Assembly: GCA_026874595.1 (NCBI GenBank)
Contig: CM049313.1
Span: forward strand, 75,630,659-75,694,658
DNA length: 64,000 nt
Source: Sipunculus nudus
Taxonomy: Eukaryota > Annelida > Sipuncula > Golfingiida > Sipunculidae
Reading direction: 5' to 3'
The notes under the pieces were generated by a model. It was not told where the DNA came from. It did not search any database and worked only from the letters and a program-made list of their open reading frames with translations. Of this stretch, positions 23,141 through 35,135 are shown in pieces. Numbering within the stretch: position 1 is the stretch's first letter; the number at the start of each line of letters is the position of its first letter. The position numbers were made by a program, and so were the translations under genes.

Positions 23141-26100
23141 CTGAAACAAACATCAGGTCAAAAATTACACAAATAAACCTATCTTTGCAATTACCTTGTT
23201 TGAAATCCGACACCCAAGTAAGGCACCATTTTTCAAAAAGTGATGACACCTTTGTCACCTTTTCAAACAAGGGCAAATGATTTGTCCAGCTTAACAACAA
23301 GCAAACTCAAGGAATTTAAGTCCCCTACATCCGCCTCTTGTTATTTTAGCTTCAATGTTTTAGTTTTCATTTTCCCCTGAAGATTTCTCACATGTCCTGT
23401 TTCCTCTGTTTAAGTTTTCATTGTCCTCTGAAGATGTCTCTACATGTCATAATTTTGTTGTGAATTGGGAAGTTAAGGAAAGGGAGGGGTCAGGGACACA
23501 AATTTGAATGAAATCGGATAACATTTAGAAAAGTTATCACACAGAAACAAAAACCTGACAGACAGACAAAAAGACGGAAGCAGTGGACGATAACACTTAC
23601 AATATCAAAGAACTGAGTGTGATATATTTATATATACACATTCACACACAGAAAAAAATACAAATACATCTACATTTGAGACATTCTTATATAATCAGAA
23701 AAAAAAGAGTATTTTTAAACATGACTTTCTCAGAAACACTTGGTGCTAAATCTCTAATATTATGATTGACAAGAAAACATCACAATGGAAATGTCTGATT
23801 TAATTGTGTGTACCGCACTCTACACAACAGAATACACCTACCACGTGAGGAGAATATTTTCTGTCATAATCCTTAAAGTTCATTATTCCTCCCTCTCCAG
23901 GTGCACTGGTATATCCAATCTGTAATACACATTATAATACATTATGTAACACATTAAGCATGTGCTATAAGGAATCAATACAAACAGAAGAAATTGTTAT
24001 AAACAGGTTATACAGGCAATTATGGTAATATACTAGTGTTTGAATTGACATTCAATTCTACACAATTGAGTGATAGCTATATCAAGAGCTTCTTTACATG
24101 TAAACTCCCACCAGCTGGATGTGCAAAGTATTTATAGATAACAAGATCCATATTTTCCCATCATATTACTTTGGTAATGGTATACAGCTAATGTGAACAA
24201 CCTGTGACACTGTGGCTTTAGAATTTTTTCATAAACTATTTTGTTGGAGGTAACCAACTCCCATTTTTTAATTATAGCTTAACAAAGTAATTACACTTGT
24301 ATAATTCCATTTCAGTTTTGGACTAAATCAAAGGGCAGTAGTACACCCTGCCTGTCATTTTATATCCTAGAGTTAAAAAGACCCAGTGACTACTGCACCT
24401 GCGTGCCCTAGGCATGTTACCATCCCCATTGCTGGTGACTTGTTTGTGGGTAAGCACAGCTGTTGGGCACAGCCTTCCCTTTGACTAGTTTGAGCCTGCA
24501 GAGAGCTCACGCTGGGTTAAGGCCGATCGTGAAAAATTTGACTGTCTCGACTGAAATTCCAACTCCCGGCCCTGTGCTCTACCCTAATGCTGCGTTTGCT
24601 ACCTCTGGGATTAATGGTAATTTTCAGTAGATTAAGGTGAAGGTTGCCAAGTGGGACAGATGGAACTTCTCACAGTATGACCAGTTTGCCAGAGGTAAAT
24701 ACCACTTGGACCACTTGACGAACACCATTTTCCACTTGTCAGCTCATGTTTATCATCAATTCCAGAGGTAGCACATGCAGCATTAGACCATAGAAGCCTG
24801 CTGTGGCTTTGGAACTTCGGGATTAAAACAGGAAATCAAAATGAAATCAGACATTTGCAGAAAATATTGAACTTTCACTAATTTAATAAAAGAGCATTTA
24901 AACCTGTAAACATGGAGGTACTGAGCACAATGTAGCAGCATACCTAACTGGCTAAGGGTGTAAAACCCATCACTTACCTGTGGTTCAGAGGCCTCATCAT
25001 TTGGCAGATAACTGATCTCAGCAGCGGTAAAGTTGAAGTATCCTGATTTTAGGGGCCTGAGTATGACTGAATGTGTCACATTGCTGCCACTGTGATCATG
25101 TTAAGGAGCAAAATGAACTATACAGCTTTTCACAAACTGAACCTCATATAAAAAGAAACAGCATTAACATGCTTAACTAGATGTGGTCAGACATTGTTCC
25201 TCAGAGGGCCCCGCATTACTGCTAGTCTTGACTAGTTTAAATATTGGTGAAAAAATAAGTTGAATTTGAAAAATATCACAAACAGAAACAGGTTTTTACC
25301 AATATGCATGAGGGAAAAAATCATACTGGATTAAAGAAGATATGTCTGAAATAATGTGTGCAATAGAAAATCACCGAATGTAGTCTGTTAGCCATATTTG
25401 ATTTTGAGCAAGTCTGTAATTTGATAAGTCTGCAGCCCTCATTGGCACCAATGATCACTGTGAATTTGGGAAAGCTGCAGTAGATTGTTGCTGAGATATC
25501 GTGCACAAAAGAAAATCAGCGATCGGGCTGTGGAGGCCATACTGGAATTCAGACAGGTCTGTAATTCAATATGTCTGGAGCCCTCATAGGTACCAATCAT
25601 CCCAGTGAATCTGGGAAAGCTGCATTAGGTTATCACACATGAAAGAAAATCAGCGATTGGGCTGTGGAGGCCATATTTGAATTCTGACAGGTCTATAATT
25701 TAATAGGTCTGGAGTCCTCATACGTACCAATCATCCCTGTTAATTTGGGAAAGCTGCAGTAGTTTGTTGTTGAGTTATCATGCACAAAAGAAAATCAGCG
25801 ATTGGGCTGAGGCGGCCATATTTGAATTCCTACAGGTCTGTAATTCAATAGGTCTGGAGCCCTCATAGGTACCAATCATCCCTGTGAATTTGGGAAACGT
25901 GCAGTATGTCGTTGTTATCGAGTTATCGTGTTGAAAGAAAGTGTCACTGATGGAAGATACAAGATGATCACTATAGGGCACCGCTTGTCCAGCAGGGCCC
26001 TAATTAACAAACCCTCTCTTATTAAATATAAAGAACCTATATTACTGAGGCCAGAAAATTATTTTAAAAAAATTAAGCCTTTATTTTGAATTTGGAAAAA

Positions 26101-29100
26101 GAAATATTAAACAGAAGATGGAAGTACCTTGGCATATACACTTTTCAAAAATCTTTGTCAATATGAAAGGGTTCAGGCATTTTCCTGGGCCTCCGAGGTT
26201 TATAATTAATTACCGTAAAATCTCCACTTGAAACCGCGGTTTAATCAAGAAATTCAAAATCTTGAAATCGGGTTGATTTCCTGAAAGCACTGTGCGGTTT
26301 ATACTAGAAGGGTTTCCTGAATATCTTCCTGACAGACATCGTTTTTGGGCCGGCGAGTGGGCGATAATATCGCAACTTTCGAAGGCCGTTCTTAGCAGCA
26401 GTCTCGCATGCATGGCAGCCGTTAGCGACAGCTTGTCACCCCAAACGTCGATTTTAGATATACAGGCCCTATCAGTATCAGTTTATTTCCGAAGGCCTGA
26501 GTGTCATGTTGTCATGGCTAGGCAGCCGTGTGTAAATGTGTTATTTATGATTATTTGTTATTTAAAGATTAAATATTGCTGATTAGTTTTTGTGTGATAT
26601 ATAACTTGTTATAAAATCTTGGTAATTGTCACCAAATAATACGTTTACAACAACCCTGCTGTAACACACAGCGGCCCACTTCGTTGGGCATGGTCAAGCA
26701 AAATTGAAATAAAGGCCTACTTTAAACCCATTTGCGGCATTATTTAGCAATGATTATTTGTTTCAAACGTAAAATGAACAAAAGGCTGACATCGTAAAGA
26801 GTCGCACAATGGCAGACGATCGTTTTAAAATCAAGTTTGAGTGCCGCCATGTGCTGAAACGCCCTGGTATTCTGCCAAGAATATTTTGAACGGCTGTACG
26901 CTGTGGGTGGTAAACAGAACAGCCACCTTTTTCGTCCCATCGTGCCTTGCGCGAACACTGCCTTGACAAAATGGCTCCCCACACGGAAACTTTCTTCAGG
27001 AAAAAACTTGCTTACCCGGACTGGCCACTTTAATTTTACCTTGAAATCACTCGTTTTCAAACGTCATGTTTCCTTTACGTGCGTATCTCGACAAGGTAAC
27101 TTCAGTTACTTTGATATTTAGTTAAGTAGACCAGCGATGTTTTCAAACGCACCAGCAAATTGTGATATGGCGCGATGTCAACGTACGATGTGATGATGAT
27201 AATACCGAAGTAACCGGTATGAAAATGATTTGAATCTTCCGAGTAATTCCAGAAAATGGAATTTTCATCAAAAATAAAGATTTCAAAATATTACTTCTAG
27301 AATTAAATATACAATGACTTGAAATGGATCAGCAGAATATTTTTTTTTCCAAAATATAATGACAAATCGGTAGTAAACAAGAATACGGCACGGAATATAA
27401 AATCTGTATAAACAGGCAGAGGTTCATCGGCCCTTACGTCTTCCCAAACTTCATGCTTGAGTGACCCTGCAAAAAAAAGTGTTATGATGTGTTTAAATAA
27501 TATGCCCAAGGAATTTTAATGTGGACAGGAATGGCCGAGTCGCAACCTACGCCTGTTCATTTCTAGATGATAGCTTGATTGTGTCTTTTGTCAAATCATT
27601 TCGTAGCAAAAGTTGGTGCGGTTTTAAAGGGGGGTTCTTAGTATTTGAGCCTCTCGCGGTGTCTCACCTTGAATTTCGGCGAAGTCTGGGTGCGGTTTTA
27701 ATCGGAAGTGCGGTGTTAAGTGGAGATTTTACGGTAATTATCATATCCTGTATTAATCAATTTGTACAATGTGGCCTTGCCAAGGGAAGGTGAGAATGTA
27801 TTAGGTTGGGTGGTATAACTTAGCAGATATCAAGGTAATTAAATTTAGACAGTTACTTGAACCCTAGATCATTTATTCCCAAAAGATCATCTCTCTCTCT
27901 CCCCTCCATATCATCACTTCTTGGCAGTTTGTTTGTTTATCAGATAGTTATAAGTGTTACTTGTTGATATTAACCCATGCCTGGTTGTTCTGTCTATACC
28001 CATCACAATGATACTTAGAACTGGCACCCCAGTACAAATAGAAAACTCTGGATAATCCTGTGGAATTGACTGTTTGGCCAAAGTGGATCTGTTACTCCCT
28101 ACCCTTACTCCTAAAGACAATTCATTAAATAAATGACTGTGGCCAAGTATATCAAAGGATACGGTGCAATTCTCTGCCAAGTGACGCCCAGGTATCCATG
28201 AACCCTCTGGAAGTCAGTCTCAGGAAAGCTACTATCGGTAAGTTTTACATTCTGAGCAGCACTGAAAAGGAAAGAGGTACACAGCATTATTCACTGTAAA
28301 GAGAAAAATTCATTAAAAACATTTGCAAGTCCAAATTCTAGATACTTTTTGTGAACAAATGCTTATAATATTAGGTTCTAAGATATTATGTGTGTCTCAG
28401 TTTTAGGTGTCATTTTTTTCTTTCCTTTTGTTTTGCCTGAGTTGGCTGATGAATAAAAAACTGGCTAACATTGTCAAATAGCATAAACTGCCAGTATAAA
28501 ATGGCATTCAATCAAGCTCTGTCATGTCACTGATTGGGTTTTGCTCTTGATTGGCATATCTGATCTCCGTAGCTAGGACCCAAATTGGGGGTGCATGCTG
28601 CTTCTGCCTCTGTGGATGCTGTAGCTTCCTGCAGTCACCAGTATGAGAAAAGTTGGCGGCCTGGTACGATTCCTAGCTTAGCTAGTGTGGCATCATGTCT
28701 ATCGACACCATAAATTTAGAATGAACCAAAATTACACCTAAGAAGCGCCTGGCGTAAAGGTCCGAGACCTCAGAAGTTGCTTTCTATAGCATTTCCAGAG
28801 TTGCTTGGTCAGGTATAACTTCTCTCTAACTGACTGTTTTGTCAGAGTGGAGTGGTTCTGTACTGTTCACATTAGAATATAAATCAGATGAAAGTAAGCG
28901 TCTCGCATGGCCACAATGCCTGTCAAAACTTACCTGTTCCAGGTACAGTTGTTGAAAATTATGCATTCATGGTATCAGAATAATTAAATGTGCCTGATAT
29001 GTTATATAAAAACAAAAGGCTGATTGAGCATGTCCATTTACCTTTAGTTATAGACTAACGGTCACTACTTACAGAGGGCATTGTAAGACACATTTTATTT

Positions 29101-29436
29101 CAATTATCAATAGGAACTGCTTGAACACCTTCATGCTCATTAACTGTAGTTTTCTTGTCAGTAATGAATTAACACAAGTATTGGAAGTCCTTAATAACAA
29201 AACTGCCAAAGGATTATGAATTGCAAAACAGACTGATTGAAGAATTTAAACTGACACTTTAACACTTACCTTGAGCCAACATTATAAATTTTATATTCTA
29301 CAGTCAAGTCCTTGCCCTCCACCAGCATCTTGTTAAGGATGGCCTTGGAGGCGAGGAGGCGGGCATCTGTGTCCTCATCAGCACACACCACCAGACAACC
29401 AACCAAACCAACTAACACTCCTAATAATACCTTCAT
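23027..29436 (-). CDS. SSR2: Translocon-associated protein subunit beta (SSR2/TRAP-beta), complete
   Basis: TRAP-beta is a single-pass ER membrane protein of the TRAP complex, which sits beside the Sec61 channel and helps some signal peptides insert. Coding exons 29436-29270, 28261-28163, 25089-24978, 23919-23842 and 23140-23027 join in phase to 189 residues (vertebrate forms ~183). Visible features are a signal peptide ending near CLVVCA/DED; the [10 protein letters not shown] and YKIYNVGS blocks; SFPETDF; two conserved sequons (N92 in SNVT, N108 in YFNFT); [21 protein letters not shown]; and [20 protein letters not shown], which forms the transmembrane segment, followed by a short basic tail ending KPKKN. 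All conserved blocks are in order, so the gene looks intact. Its introns hold several MITE-like elements. Confidence 0.97.
23842..23919 (-). CDS. SSR2: SSR2 coding exon 4
   Basis: This 26-codon exon encodes [15 protein letters not shown] and [10 protein letters not shown], the juxtamembrane segment. The acceptor is at 23921-23920 and the donor GTAGGT at 23841-23836. Confidence 0.95.
24585..24785. mobile_element. Short MITE with 24-bp inverted ends
   Basis: A 201-bp segment in an SSR2 intron, bounded by TAATGCTGCGTTTGCTACCT on the left and its inverse with two or three mismatches on the right. The innermost common block is CTACCTCTGG. Probable target duplication is TA. It is too short to code. 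Confidence 0.75.
24978..25089 (-). CDS. SSR2: SSR2 coding exon 3
   Basis: This 112-nt exon holds both lumenal sequons and [10 protein letters not shown]. The acceptor is at 25091-25090 and the donor GTAAGT at 24977-24972, leaving phase 0. Confidence 0.95.
25366..25980. repeat. Tandem repeat, ~134-145 bp x 4
   Basis: The phrase GAAAATCA(C/G)CGA recurs at 25366, 25511, 25645 and 25790, each time with GAGGCCATATTTGAATT-like, AGGTCTGGAGCCCTCAT-like and GGGAAAGCTGCAGTAG-like blocks. The array lies in an SSR2 intron, with flanks around 25200 and 25980 that resemble the ends of a larger dispersed element. Confidence 0.85.
26211..27735. mobile_element. DNA transposon remnant with TACCGTAAAATCTCCACTT inverted ends
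   Basis: The left end TACCGTAAAATCTCCACTT is matched by a perfect inverse at the right end, 1.5 kb away. Flanks are AAT and ATT, so a TA or TTAA-type duplication is possible. Subterminal GTGCGGTTTTAATCGGAA-like blocks also recur. Internal frames do not resemble a transposase, so it looks non-autonomous. It sits in an SSR2 intron. Confidence 0.8.
28163..28261 (-). CDS. SSR2: SSR2 coding exon 2
   Basis: This 99-nt exon encodes [17 protein letters not shown] and ends at RIAP, which matches the TRAP-beta lumenal domain. The acceptor is at 28263-28262. The donor GTATCC is weaker than average, but phase and homology fix it. Confidence 0.92.
28264..29263. other. SSR2 intron, no further feature
   Basis: Ordinary intron sequence. 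I see no repeat boundary or exon in it. Confidence 0.4.
29270..29436 (-). CDS. SSR2: SSR2 coding exon 1 (signal peptide)
   Basis: The ATG is at 29436, one base inside the exon after the acceptor at 29439-29438 (AG/GATG). A 5'UTR exon must therefore lie upstream. The donor GTAAGT at 29269-29264 gives phase 2. Confidence 0.95.
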
Positions 29437-30518
29437 CCTGCAATTAAGACATAACCCATGTAACATCACAAATCATTATGTCAGTGAAACAAACTTTTGG
29501 CATCAGTCATTTAATAACATGTGAGAATATGACCAGAGGATTTCATATAAATCCATGTATCCTCTTGCTATAGAACTGACCTAACTTCCATTCACACTAA
29601 TCACAACTGGACATCATTAATAAAAGGCTGTTGCTACAGGTCCTGACCCAGACACACATCATACAGGCCAAGTTACAACACTTCCCATGAGCATGCGCAC
29701 TGACACTGCTGGACACATCTATGGGAGCTAATAAATATAAATTGTATTTAATTTTAACTGTAGCGCACTATGTAGGACTTTCTGGGAGATTATGCATGGA
29801 CCTGGAGATCTGCAAAATTTTCAAAGAATTTTCATAAAAATGTGACTGAAGCGAACTACTGATTTCCAACTGACCATGATGTAAGCAAGTTAAAAATATA
29901 TGTACTCACAAACAATTAATGTTTGAACAAAATACAGGTCAGGAGCTCTAGACGCTTTGATTTTGATTCAAGATGCCTGTTATAATTCGCCATTTTGAAT
30001 GTTACATCATGACCATGGCTCAATTCCATGAAGGTAATACAGAAAACCCAGATTTTCATATCATTTATTGATATATTTTTGGTTAATACCAATATTAATA
30101 GTCATTACCATAATCTTAAAACAATTTTAATTGAGCGCAAAAGTAAAGAAGAAACTAAACCAACTTGTGCTATAAATTTCTTTATCTAAATTGGGTATAT
30201 TTCATGTCAATCATAAGATTGAGTCTTGACAGTCTTGTCGACAATGTATTAGGACCACCTGATACGACTGATATATCGATTAATCTTGCTAGCCCTATTA
30301 GTCCATATAAATGCCTTTTAATCTGTGTAGATGGGGCACTTTACAAAGACTCACCTAATAAAATATAAATTATAACTTAAATGCAATCAATCTGGGTTAA
30401 TAACTTCAGATTACTTTATTGGTTCATTTTATTTTAATAAAATAAATTATAATTTGTTACTTTTGTTGATTCATTTTTCCTGCCATCTAGGTGATATATT
30501 ATTTAATTTTAGGAAGTG

Positions 30519-31524
30519 CTTATTTCCACTCCCCCTGGAAGTTTAAATAAAGAATACTTATTTCCCTGTATATATTATAGAAATGTTACATGTTTTTAAG
30601 TTAAGAAATCCACTTTCATCAGCCATGTAGGCCGTAAAGAATATAATAGAAGATGGTTATTTGTCTAACCTTTTATGTCAAACACTGGTGACAACAGTCT
30701 TATTATTACTCTTACATGTATGCATCCTATGTTTCTGTGTAGTTCTAGTTTTTCTTTCAAACAAAGTTCACTTATTTTGACACCAGTCATGCCATTGAAA
30801 TTGTTTTGGATAAAATCAGCTAGTGGTTGGATAAATTTATGAAGTTGCGAACCAGAGTGTATGGTCCTGTGCAAATGTCTAGACTTTACCTGTACACTTA
30901 GCCAAGACCTGACAGCACTAGTCTGGGCAAATGGAGAGACAGACTCTGCTGTGACTGGCCCTACTGATGAGGTGCTAACCATCAACTGATAAGGATTGAG
31001 CCAGGAACCAAGTGTTGTCAAAACAATTCACACCCTATTTGAGCTACTGAAAGCTTGTACTCATGCCTAATATATAAACTTAAACAATTATGAAACAAAC
31101 TAATTGACAAATGTAACTATTTGCAGAAAAAAATACATTTTATTTGTGTTTAAAAATCTGGCCTGAAATTTGAATGTAAGTAAACTGCAAGTTTTACTCA
31201 AGTGAATCATATGTTTAAAATTATGTTAAATACAGTATCAATTTCACTTTAAAATGCATTTCAATGTAAAAACTTAAACCTTTTTAAAGTGCACACATGT
31301 AAAACTATATATATATATATATATATTTATATATGCCCCTAATGTCTCAGTATTATACAGTATAATGCACACTTACTGAATATCTTTGAACAAGAATTAC
31401 TGGTAATATATAGATGACTTGCTTATTTATAAGTGAAATAGACTGAAAAACATTTTGGTGACTTTTTTTCCCAAAATACTTATACACTGCACCAGCCTTT
31501 ACCGTGAGGGGGAGTGGAAATAAG
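30519..31524. repeat. 1-kb segment bounded by inverted repeats
   Basis: CTTATTTCCACTCCCCCT (30519-30536) occurs in exact inverse at 31507-31524 inside the SSR2 5' intron. This may be a non-autonomous DNA element, but no target duplication was found. A 118-codon minus-strand frame within it is not recognisable. Confidence 0.55.
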
Positions 31525-32010
31525 GCTTGCTGCAGTCCTGCAGCGCTGACATATATAGTAAACAATACAAGCCATTTTCATATATGGAGTCCGTATGTGT
31601 CGGACTAAAATAAGGCCTGCCTTAACTTTAAAAGTTTAAGGATTTTTTTTTAAATGCAAAGATAAATTGGCCGCTGTAAACAGCTGGTTAATAGATGTAT
31701 CATTCAACAGGTGCTGATGTCTAACACTAAAAAGCAAAGACAGCTGCTACGGTGGTCTACCACGCCGATCGTTAACAGGAACTGTCAGTGTCACTGTGAC
31801 TGTCACGCGTCAAGCCTGTTTCGATATGACCAGTGATCACCGGTCGGTCACGGGACAAATTCTCCTGCAGGAACAAGCTAACTACAGCCTCAAAAAGTCC
31901 AGATTGTTAATCAACCAAAACTCTGTATCAGCTGAATAAACTGGGACACGAGCAATAACTTTTAATTAGATACACTTGATAAAAAGGTTTAACAAACACT
32001 GCGGCCTCAC

Positions 32011-32110
32011 CTGCAACCGGTCTGCCAACACTACACAAACAGGAAAAGGAAGTGACGACGCACTACCGCAAAGTTGAGGGTAGATCCGATAGTTTCTTCT
32101 CAATGACACA
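32011..32110 (-). promoter_or_regulatory. SSR2: Probable SSR2 non-coding first exon and promoter
   Basis: On the minus strand a good donor (GCAG/GTGAGG, GT at 32010-32009) ends a GC-richer stretch holding GGAAGTGACGACGC-like sequence at the other side. This is the expected place for the missing 5'UTR exon, because the SSR2 ATG lies one base inside an internal exon. The start site itself is not determined. Confidence 0.5.
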
Positions 32111-32280
32111 AGAGGGCGCTCGTGGACAATGCAGCTTAATCAAGCAGCACACTTGTTGGTGTCAATGATTTAAGTTCATTTTATTGGACAAACCATGTAA
32201 ATCAGTAGTGCAGAATGATTATCTCAGTATTCCTTTCATTTATACAGTAAAAAGGAATAAAAAGTTAACTGATCAAAGAA

Positions 32281-32373
32281 ATTAAGAAATATATTAAATG
32301 GTGATACTTTTCTTTTTATTGGCTAAGTTAAACTTTTTATAAGAAAGAAAATCACCATTTAATATTTCTTAAT
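32281..32373. repeat. Long hairpin with 23-bp arms
   Basis: ATTAAGAAATAT(AT)TAAATGGTGAT at 32281-32305 is inverted at 32351-32373, with a single AT indel and a ~45-bp loop. It lies in the SSR2-TM2D3 intergenic space. It may be a tiny foldback element or an RNA hairpin if transcribed. Confidence 0.75.
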
Positions 32374-32580
32374 TAATAAGCCTTAGCTAAGATATTACGC
32401 ACACCGGTATATACATGTATAATGCGTAATATATAAATGATCATAATAAAAGTAAAGGGAATTTTCTTCTTATCTTTTCTTTCATTCTTTGGAAATATGT
32501 AGTTCATTCATGGGAGAATAACAACGCTTTAAATGAAAAAAAAAAAATGATTAATATATGTACCAACAAAGTAGAGAAAG

Positions 32581-32646
32581 CCTGTTCAAATTGGCTGAAT
32601 TTGCTCGGTTGTTCCTGTTCAAATTGGCTGAATTTGCTCGGTTGTT
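32581..32646. repeat. Perfect 33-bp tandem duplication
   Basis: Two identical 33-bp copies abut at 32613/32614. Each contains TTCAAATTGGCTGAATTTGC. Confidence 0.95.
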
Positions 32647-34195
32647 CCTGTTTAAAGTGAGCTGGTTTGATCAGAACAAACGATTCAGCTGTTTCATGGG
32701 GAGGGTTCTAAGCCGACCAGAATTTCTGGGAAATTAATATATTGGAATTAATACAGACTTCCGAAAAATAAAAAAAAACTTACGTGTCTATGGATGTGCA
32801 TGAAAATAAACATATTCATGGGAAATTGCATATCTTAAAATCAAGATTTTATTTTATGCAAATAAAAATGCATAAACCTGGTTAGATTATTTCTCAGCCT
32901 TACCTTTAGCGGTACATATATAAACTTATGTGACTGTTTCTAGGAAAATATTGCACACAAGCTATCCAAATAAAGTATACCTTAAAGTTTCAGTTCCGCA
33001 AATTAGTCCTTAAATAATATGTGTCCCAATGCCAAAAATACATACAAAATGGTGTTTTAAGAGCTTTATCATGTTTTATTACTTAAATACGTAATTTATA
33101 AGCTGCAAGGCATGACAAGATATGAAAGATGTTCAACGGTAGCAAACAATAGTTGCAAACATGTTATGTTTTAAAAGCACATATACCTGTACGCGCACAT
33201 ATCTATTGCCTGCAATGCTAAGGCATATGTATTGTTTGGTCCAGAAAACCGTCAACAGTTTCGTCGCCTGCCCACCTGGTGAGTTATGTAGCATTATATA
33301 TAACGCGATGTGATCTTATTCTATTTAAAAGGGGTGTTTGCAATTTTTTATGGACATTCAACGTGTTTCACCATAGTATATGGATATAAAATAGATGGAG
33401 TGAGCACCGGGAACACGTAGCGCGTCCGATGTTGATTGCGATCTTAATAAGAAACCTTAATTATAAATTAAAGTTAGCACTGTAAGATTGTAACATTTTG
33501 GGTTACTTGGTATTGAATTAGATTTCACTTTTGCCGACAAGGGATTTGCTCGAATGAATAAATTCTGCGGAAATTATGTTATTGTATAGGAACACCACTC
33601 ATTTCTAAGCCGGGACAGACCAATCTGTATGAACGGCTTACTTTGTTTACCAGCAAGTTCAATAGCATCCAAGATAAAAGTATCTTATTTACAACCCAAC
33701 TGCAATATAACGGCAACAGGAAGTACTCACAACAGCCATGACATTAACAGTGAGAATGAACCATAACTGTAGCAAAGTCGCTTTGTGTGTTATTCCTGTA
33801 TAATTCAGGAATATATATGTATTTAAACTGAGATTTTATACGTGTAAGCCCATCATATAAATGGACCATGTCTAAATTAACTGATTTACTCGAGGTTATA
33901 ATAAGGTTTCTCATTCCTTTTTAATAAATACAGATCGAATACAGTGGGCCTTATAATCCAAGAGCATATATTAGGTAAAAAAAACTGCAACTGTTATAAT
34001 AAAATAACACTAAAAAAATTAGTCACCTTGGTAACTGATAGAATACGTCATCTGCGGATGCATTGCAGGAATAATGACATTAATCAAGAAGCAGATCTAT
34101 TAAAATCTATATCCACAAACCTACGTACAGGCCTAATATGATTCTTTTGGTCACCAGTTCAAAGATACCACATGCCGAAGCGCATGACTCCACTT

Positions 34196-34545
34196 AAAGG
34201 GACCTTTTCCCATAAGAGGTTTGTTAAATATACATAAATTAAATAATTTTGGTATCAGCCAATAGGTCATTCTAAAACCAATTGCTTACTTAAGTATACA
34301 CAACAAGGAGTTTAAAGGACCTATAAACTCCTTGACACAAGTAAAATTAACCTTGCATCGGGCGCGATCAGTGGTTCAAAACATACACATAACGCACATG
34401 CATCCTGATAGTCGTAACTAGATTTTTTTTCAAGCTTCTCCTGACCTGTTTTTAAAGATCGGCTCTCTGGTCATGCAGTCCTGTTATGGTAAACAAGACA
34501 CACGTTGACTCTGCCGGTAGAGTTTTGTTTGCAGCCAAAATGAAT
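34196..34545. mobile_element. Degenerate relative of the TTAA-flanked MITE
   Basis: It starts TTAAAGGGACC and shares internal phrases with 13014-13511 in the same order: GGGCGCGATC near 34360 and TGTTATGGTAAAC followed by GACACAC near 34483. The right terminus is eroded and not located. Confidence 0.5.
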
Positions 34546-34559
34546 TAATAGCTGTAGAT

Positions 34560-34621
34560 AATACATAATAATAATAACATAAATAATAATAATGATGATG
34601 ATAATAATGATAATAATAATA
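34560..34621. repeat. (AAT/ATG)n trinucleotide tract
   Basis: Interrupted AAT, ATG and AAC triplets upstream of TM2D3. Confidence 0.85.
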
Positions 34622-35011
34622 TTACTTTATTTGATTACATTTCTCAGGGAACGTAAAGCGAAAAAGATGAAAGCGTACCATGCAATCAAACGGCTCCTGC
34701 AGAGGAGGGACTTCTAGTGGAGAACCGGTGAAGTGTACGAAAGGGCAGAACTAGTGTGTCTTCCTGTAACCAGATGTCGCTCCGTGTAGGTGCGCTGTGG
34801 ATAGCTGAGACTGAAGAGTTCCATGTTCCGTCAAGCTTTGTAAACAGACAAGAAAACAACTCTCGAGTCAGTTAATATCTGTCAGGGTGAAAATCAGAGA
34901 CTGTTAATGCGGATTATAATGTAATCATACAAAGATTATAATGTAACCCTTAAATAGTATCTTCCGAGGCCTGAAGTTGTATAGACAATAGGTCGACATC
35001 GTGACTCCAAA

Positions 35012-35135
35012 ATGTGCCTGGCCGGGTCGTGGTGGACAGTGTGGGTGTGTGTGGGCTTCCTGTGTTGTACATACACCTTTTGTGGACAGTCCAGTATAGC
35101 TGATCAGTATACAACATACACCACAAAACGGATTG
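35012..35135 (+). CDS. TM2D3: TM2D3 exon 1 (signal peptide)
   Basis: ATG at 35012 with A at -3. The exon encodes a 25-residue hydrophobic leader. The donor G/GTAATA follows 35135, phase 1. Confidence 0.9.

Noticed and set aside
30665-31021. 118-codon minus-strand frame in the SSR2 5' intron
   Set aside because: No recognisable family, and it lies inside a segment bounded by inverted repeats.
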